Shown here: piece after piece, positions 60,247 to 64,000 of the stretch | Layout: each line of letters opens with the position of its first letter | Position numbering within the stretch: the first letter of the stretch is position 1 | Source of the DNA: Croceimicrobium sp965279135 | GTDB lineage: Bacteria > Bacteroidota > Bacteroidia > Flavobacteriales > Schleiferiaceae | Assembly (NCBI GenBank): GCA_965279135.1 | Contig: OZ257133.1 | Coordinates: 744,001-808,000, forward strand | Length of the DNA: 64,000 nt | Direction: 5' to 3' | Program-made: the position numbers and the translations under genes | Notes under the pieces: model-generated | Database searches by the model: none | What the model was told of the DNA's origin: nothing | The model's input: the letters and a program-made list of their open reading frames with translations, nothing else

Positions 60247-60374
60247 TGCTTTACGCTCTTATAATTTCTTAAATATACTAATATTCATCGGCTGTAGGCA
60301 AATAAATCTTAGCCCTTATTAAAAGCTTAAGCGGGCTTAAAATTTAGCACCTTTGCAGCACTTTTCTAAAAACA

Positions 60375-61208
60375 ATGGCGAAGGCGGATAGCGATAATAT
60401 GTCGTTCTTGGAACACCTCGAGGTACTACGTTGGCACCTCATCAGGGCATCCCTAGCAATTTTCATCATGGCCATCCTGGCCTTCTTAAGTAAGTCAATC
60501 CTCTTCGACCTTATTTTGTTCGGACCGAAGCAGCCTGACTTCTTTACCTATCGACTGTTTTGCGCTATTTCGCGCGAAATTAGCAATACGGAATTTTTCT
60601 GCCTCACTGAGATGCCCTTTAAAATTTTGAATACGCGCATGGCCGGGCAGTTTTCTACTCATATTTGGGTAGCGCTCATTGCTGGTTTCATTTTGTCATT
60701 CCCCTATGTGCTTTATGAGGTATGGCGTTTCGTTGCTCCAGGTCTTAAACCAGGGGAGCGGAGTTATTCAAGATGGGTTCTGTTCTTTGGCGGAATCTTA
60801 TTTATGAGTGGGGTGCTTTTTGGTTATTACCTCATCGTGCCACTATCCCTGCAGTTTTTAGGTACTTATACCGTTAGTGCGGAGGTGAATAATCTCATAG
60901 ATTTGAATTCCTATTTGTCCACCGTAAGTACTGTAACGCTGGCGACAGGGCTTATTTTCGAATTGCCAGTAGTGATTTACTTCCTGGCGAGAACCGGATT
61001 GGTTACCGCGGATTTCCTGAGAAAATATCGCAGGCATTCCATCGTTCTTATTCTGATTCTTTCAGCGATAATTACTCCGCCAGATGTAGCCAGTCAGATT
61101 TTAGTTTCGGTGCCCATCATGTTTCTTTATGAGGTGAGTATTAAAATCGCGGCTCGGATTGAAAAGCGCAGGGCAAAAGAAACTTTGCCCCTGGTTAAAA
61201 ACGAATGA
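60375..61208 (+). CDS. tatC: Twin-arginine translocase subunit TatC
   Basis: A 277-residue protein with six transmembrane helices that binds the twin-arginine signal peptide. Motifs are FLEHLEVLRWHLIRA at the N-terminus, GFILSFPYVLYEVWRFVAPGLKPGER (P1 region), GLIFELPVVIYFLARTGLV and the C-terminal ITPPDVASQILVSVPIMFLYE. tatA is elsewhere. An extra loop around residues 60-80 (FFTYRLFCAISREI...) is seen in Bacteroidota TatC. It ends one base before the lptB ATG region. Confidence 0.95.
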   Translation: MAKADSDNMSFLEHLEVLRWHLIRASLAIFIMAILAFLSKSILFDLILFGPKQPDFFTYRLFCAISREISNTEFFCLTEMPFKILNTRMAGQFSTHIWVALIAGFILSFPYVLYEVWRFVAPGLKPGERSYSRWVLFFGGILFMSGVLFGYYLIVPLSLQFLGTYTVSAEVNNLIDLNSYLSTVSTVTLATGLIFELPVVIYFLARTGLVTADFLRKYRRHSIVLILILSAIITPPDVASQILVSVPIMFLYEVSIKIAARIEKRRAKETLPLVKNE

Positions 61209-61209
61209 G

Positions 61210-61983
61210 ATGATTTTACGCGCAGAAAATATTGTTAAGAAGTATCGTTCCCGTACAGTTGTGAAGGGCGTGAGCTTTGAAGTGAACAGAGGGGAAATCG
61301 TGGGACTCCTAGGGCCTAATGGAGCAGGAAAAACCACCAGCTTTTATATGGTAGTTGGTCTCATTAAGCCAAATGAAGGCAAGGTCTTTATTGATCAAAC
61401 TGAAATCACCGATGATCCGATGTACAAACGTTCCCAGAAGGGTATTGGCTACCTGGCCCAGGAGGCAAGCGTATTTCGGAAACTAAGCGTTGAAGACAAT
61501 ATACTGGGAGTACTGCAGATGACTAAGCTAAGTCGGGCGGAGCAGAAGAAGAAATTGGAGGCACTTTTAGATGAGTTTGGTTTACAGCATATTCGAAAGA
61601 ACCGAGGCGATTTGCTTTCGGGAGGGGAACGTCGACGGACTGAAATTGCCCGAGCCCTGGCGGTGGATCCAAATTTCATTTTATTGGACGAACCCTTCGC
61701 TGGGGTAGACCCAATCGCCGTTGAGGATATTCAGAGTATTGTCGCCTCTTTGAAGAGTAAGAATATCGGGATCCTTATTACTGATCACAATGTTCAGGAG
61801 ACGCTAGCCATTACTGATCGCACCTATCTGATGTTTGAAGGCAGAATTCTAAAATCAGGAACAGCTGAGGAATTAGCGGCAGATGAGCAGGTGAGAAGAG
61901 TGTATTTAGGTCAGAATTTTGAGCTTCGGAAAAAGCGTGCTGAGGTTTTCCAGGACCAATCAGGCAACGGAGGCGCGTCGTAA
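61210..61983 (+). CDS. lptB: LPS export ABC transporter ATP-binding protein LptB
   Basis: The cytoplasmic ATPase that powers lipopolysaccharide extraction by LptFG. The 257-residue length is normal. Motifs are GPNGAGKTTS (Walker A, about 35-44), LAQEASVFRKLSVEDN (Q-loop region), LLSGGERRRTEIARAL (signature) and FILLDEPFAGVDP (Walker B), then ITDHNVQETL (H-loop). I use the ATG at 61210, just after the tatC stop. It ends with a 24-nt overlap with the convergent tsaC. lptF/G/C are not in the window. Confidence 0.94.
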   Translation: MILRAENIVKKYRSRTVVKGVSFEVNRGEIVGLLGPNGAGKTTSFYMVVGLIKPNEGKVFIDQTEITDDPMYKRSQKGIGYLAQEASVFRKLSVEDNILGVLQMTKLSRAEQKKKLEALLDEFGLQHIRKNRGDLLSGGERRRTEIARALAVDPNFILLDEPFAGVDPIAVEDIQSIVASLKSKNIGILITDHNVQETLAITDRTYLMFEGRILKSGTAEELAADEQVRRVYLGQNFELRKKRAEVFQDQSGNGGAS

Positions 61984-62919
61984 TCGATCGTTTATTGCTC
62001 TTCCCAATCCTTCATTGGGGAACTCCTCAGTAAGGATTACATCCACATCTTTAGTATCGAAGCTGCGCATCGCTTCAAACAATTTGCTGGCTGCTTCTTT
62101 TAGATCTCCGATAGGAGACAGTATCCTTTGATGACGATCGGGGATACCCGCTATTTTTTTACAGAAGGAAATACTGCCGCAACGATCCCGATTTACCTTC
62201 TGCAAGTTATGATCAAGGTTTCCATGCGTTAAGGGGATACCTGGTGAATAATGGGCACTTAACATGCCTGGGGCTTTTGGATTACTGCTGGAACTTCGGG
62301 TATAGGGAATCTTTTTACCCAAGACTGTTCTGATCTCTTCCATACTCAAACCTCCCAGTCTCAGGACCATTGGATCCTTATTACTTAGGTCAATAATGGT
62401 CGATTCAAGTCCGATAGTGGAGGGGCCTCCATCCAATATATAATTCAACTTATTGCCAAACTGCTCCGCAACATGTTCTGCTTTAACCGGACTCACCCGA
62501 CCAAATAGATTTGCGGATGGAGCCGCTAAGGGGAAGTCTAATTCTGCCAATAAACTCCTACAAACGTTATGCGCGGGAAACCTAACCGCTACCGTTGAGT
62601 GACCGGCGGTTACCAGATCGGGAATCAGATCGGTTTTTGGTAACACGAATGTAATAGGGCCGGGGCAAAAGGCTTGATACAGGGATTTGAACGATGCGCT
62701 TTTTTGCTTCACATATTCATCCAGATGTTCCTTATTGGCTAAATGAATAATCAGAGGATCAAAAGCGGGCCTTTGTTTGAGTTCGAAAATTTGAGCCACG
62801 GCTTTTGTGTCTAGTGCATTTGCAGCCAGTCCGTAAACGGTTTCGGTTGGTATAGCGACAACTTTCCCTGCTCTTAAAAGTTCCGCTGCTTTGAGAATGT
62901 CAGTCCCCATTTGACTCAT
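61960..62919 (-). CDS. tsaC: Threonylcarbamoyl-AMP synthase (TsaC/Sua5 family)
   Basis: Makes threonylcarbamoyl-AMP from threonine, bicarbonate and ATP for t6A37 modification of tRNAs decoding ANN codons. The 319-residue protein is the longer Sua5 type: the catalytic YrdC domain (about 5-200, VVAIPTETVYGLAANALD, KQRPAFDPLIIH, FPLAAPSANLFGRVSP, GLESTIIDL) plus a C-terminal Sua5 domain (about 220-315, APGMLSAHYSPGIPL). The two domains are usual for the family. It overlaps lptB at its 3' end. Confidence 0.93.
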   Translation of the reverse strand: MSQMGTDILKAAELLRAGKVVAIPTETVYGLAANALDTKAVAQIFELKQRPAFDPLIIHLANKEHLDEYVKQKSASFKSLYQAFCPGPITFVLPKTDLIPDLVTAGHSTVAVRFPAHNVCRSLLAELDFPLAAPSANLFGRVSPVKAEHVAEQFGNKLNYILDGGPSTIGLESTIIDLSNKDPMVLRLGGLSMEEIRTVLGKKIPYTRSSSSNPKAPGMLSAHYSPGIPLTHGNLDHNLQKVNRDRCGSISFCKKIAGIPDRHQRILSPIGDLKEAASKLFEAMRSFDTKDVDVILTEEFPNEGLGRAINDRLRRASVA

Positions 62920-62933
62920 TTGGCAAATTTATT

Positions 62934-63914
62934 CTAGAACATCAGGAAGACCAAGATCAAAGCCAATATGAAGAAAGCCGTAAAACTCAGCATGCCAAAA
63001 AGATTGACGAGTAGAAACTTGGCAAATGTTTTCCCCCATCCCTGACCATAGAAGTTTTTCATGGCGAAATAGAGATGAATGCCAAATGCATTAATCAGGA
63101 GGATAAAGATCAACTCATTGTCGAAAATCAGATTATATAAGAACGACGCGATAAAGAATAATCCTTGTTGATAAAGGGTAAAGAAGAGGTGTTCCGGATA
63201 ATAAATGTCCCTCCGCCAGTAGAGCAGTTTCAGAATAAGTCCCAGAATTGGGATAAAGAGGAATAGAATCCAGAAAAGTTGTGAAAGAAGAGTTCGATTA
63301 AAGTCTTTAAGATTATCCGTTTGATTTCGACCAAAGCGAGAAGCTTTCTTGGCCTGGGAGAAGGCGAACTCATTCCAGAAACCGGGTTCTAATCCCAACT
63401 GCAAAAAGATTTCTTCCGAGCTGCTTTCAGGTGAAACGATGAGGTAATTGGTCATGGCTCGAAAGCGTTTCATCAAGCCGGGGTTTTCATCCTTTTTAAA
63501 TTCGGTGCAGATATCGAAGAGGCGCTGGCTTTGTTCCATCGGCCCTTCCTTTTTAAGTTGGGCTAATTCCTCTGTATTGGAAGAATTCTGAACAATATCG
63601 CCTTTGCGGCTCAATTGAATAGAGGTGATTAACAGAACCGAAGAGAGGAAATAGAAGCGGACCGGATTCATGAATCGCATTCGCTTCCCTGCTTTAAACT
63701 CTAAAGCCACTTTGCCTGGCCGGGTTAAAACCCCCGCTATAGTTCTAAATACTCGTCCGTCTACAGCAAAGAAGTTAGAGAGTGATTCTCCAATGAGTTC
63801 CAGAAAGGTGAGGCGGCGTGTATCATTGGCCTGACCACATTCGGAGCAAAAATTTTGACCGGATACGGAGGCTCCACAATTAAGGCAGCTTTCTCCTTTT
63901 TGTCTGCGGAACAT
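62934..63914 (-). CDS. DUF3667 domain-containing membrane protein with zinc ribbon
   Basis: A 326-residue protein. An N-terminal zinc ribbon (CLNCGASVSGQNFCSECGQ, residues 10-28) is followed by the DUF3667 signature (LTFLELIGESLSNFFAVDGRVFRTIAGVLTRPGKVALEFKAGKRMRF) and several transmembrane helices (about 75-95, 210-225, 240-260, 265-285, 300-325). Function is unknown. Its ATG shares a base with the stop of the upstream gene (TAATG), so the two are probably coupled. Confidence 0.85.
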   Translation of the reverse strand: MFRRQKGESCLNCGASVSGQNFCSECGQANDTRRLTFLELIGESLSNFFAVDGRVFRTIAGVLTRPGKVALEFKAGKRMRFMNPVRFYFLSSVLLITSIQLSRKGDIVQNSSNTEELAQLKKEGPMEQSQRLFDICTEFKKDENPGLMKRFRAMTNYLIVSPESSSEEIFLQLGLEPGFWNEFAFSQAKKASRFGRNQTDNLKDFNRTLLSQLFWILFLFIPILGLILKLLYWRRDIYYPEHLFFTLYQQGLFFIASFLYNLIFDNELIFILLINAFGIHLYFAMKNFYGQGWGKTFAKFLLVNLFGMLSFTAFFILALILVFLMF

Positions 63915-64000
63915 TAGTCGTTCTGATTAAATAGATCGTCGGAATTAAATGTAGCAAATCCAACCAGACGATCGAAGCGACTGCCTATTTCACGGTGGTA
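63914..64000 (-). CDS. 3' end of an unidentified gene
   Basis: The only open frame at the edge on the minus strand encodes the last 28 residues of a protein and a TAA at 63916-63914. The other two minus frames stop within 15 bases. The tail (GSRFDRLVGFATFNSDD) is too short to assign a family. The stop overlaps the DUF3667 start by one base. Confidence 0.55.
   Translation of the reverse strand, partial: YHREIGSRFDRLVGFATFNSDDLFNQND

Noticed and set aside
1..64000. CRISPR arrays, tRNA or rRNA genes, phage or transposon genes
   Set aside because: I looked for repeat-spacer series, the T-loop GGTTCGAATCC consensus, and integrase or transposase motifs and saw none. A covariance-model scan would be decisive for small RNAs.

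Overview
The window is ordinary chromosome from a member of the Bacteroidota, most likely a marine Flavobacteriales-type bacterium (Cryomorphaceae/Schleiferiaceae/Owenweeksia-like; the rank is inference). The evidence is the gene families: proteins with C-terminal type IX secretion (T9SS) sorting tails, a GldI-type lipoprotein isomerase, cyclophilin-FKBP fusions, DUF5606, DUF5777, DUF4249 and DUF3667 proteins, and a TonB-linked beta-barrel with a carboxypeptidase-like N-terminus. Shine-Dalgarno sequences are mostly absent, and TAnnTTTG (-7 type) boxes occur upstream of several genes. Base composition looks even, in the low-to-mid 40s % GC by eye. I see no rRNA, tRNA, CRISPR array, prophage, transposase or integrase.

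Layout. 1-3.5 kb: 3' end of a DUF349 protein, a BASS transporter, a small membrane protein and a MauG-type di-heme peroxidase lipoprotein. 3.7-10 kb: uvrB, a large outer-membrane beta-barrel and an orphan secreted glycosidase. 10-13.8 kb: a leftward operon nrnA-gldI-two dual-domain PPIases, closed by a strong terminator. 13.8-18.7 kb: two MFS transporters flanking a c-type-cytochrome-like lipoprotein/YceI/DUF5777 cluster. 18.7-22.3 kb: dapD facing ruvX across a palindromic divergent promoter, then def, a TPR-like lipoprotein, DUF5606 and mazG. 22.5-26 kb: a polyphosphate operon (SixA-ppk1-ppx). 26-29 kb: thioredoxin, thiol peroxidase and dnaK. 29-34.6 kb: DUF4249 lipoprotein, panB, an RluA-type synthase, a membrane protein carrying an internal terminator-like hairpin, hsp20, an M48 protease and a YhhN protein. 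34.6-40 kb: priA, an rRNA methyltransferase, a lipoprotein and a second di-heme peroxidase with a T9SS tail. 40-47.4 kb: a frameshifted sodium:solute symporter, a lipoprotein plus M14 peptidase pair, and a TonB-C-like membrane protein divergent from a membrane-spanning winged-helix regulator, then a T9SS cargo protein. 47.5-50.6 kb: TSUP, methyltransferase and ZIP genes with ATGA overlaps, then a 2-Cys peroxiredoxin. 50.6-60.2 kb: a leftward run with an EEP nuclease, two rhomboid proteases, mutL, a lytic transglycosylase, rfbC and recQ. 60.4-64 kb: tatC-lptB, tsaC, a DUF3667 protein and the last codons of an unidentified upstream gene.

How it fits together. Several units have clear themes: DNA repair (uvrB, mutL, recQ, priA, ruvX), envelope folding and secretion (PPIases, tatC, lptB, rhomboids), thiol redox (trx, tpx, prx) and polyphosphate turnover. 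I did not find a clearly novel multi-gene system such as a defence island. The observations most worth a second look are smaller: the symporter broken exactly at a T TTT TTC slippery heptamer; the symmetric dapD/ruvX promoter palindrome; the membrane-spanning regulator with its TonB-C-like neighbour; the perfect 15-bp hairpin inside a reading frame; the cytochrome/YceI/DUF5777 cluster with a CX4CH motif; tandem cytosolic and lipoprotein dual immunophilins; and heptamer-period intergenic repeats. No gene-free stretch exceeds about 185 bp.
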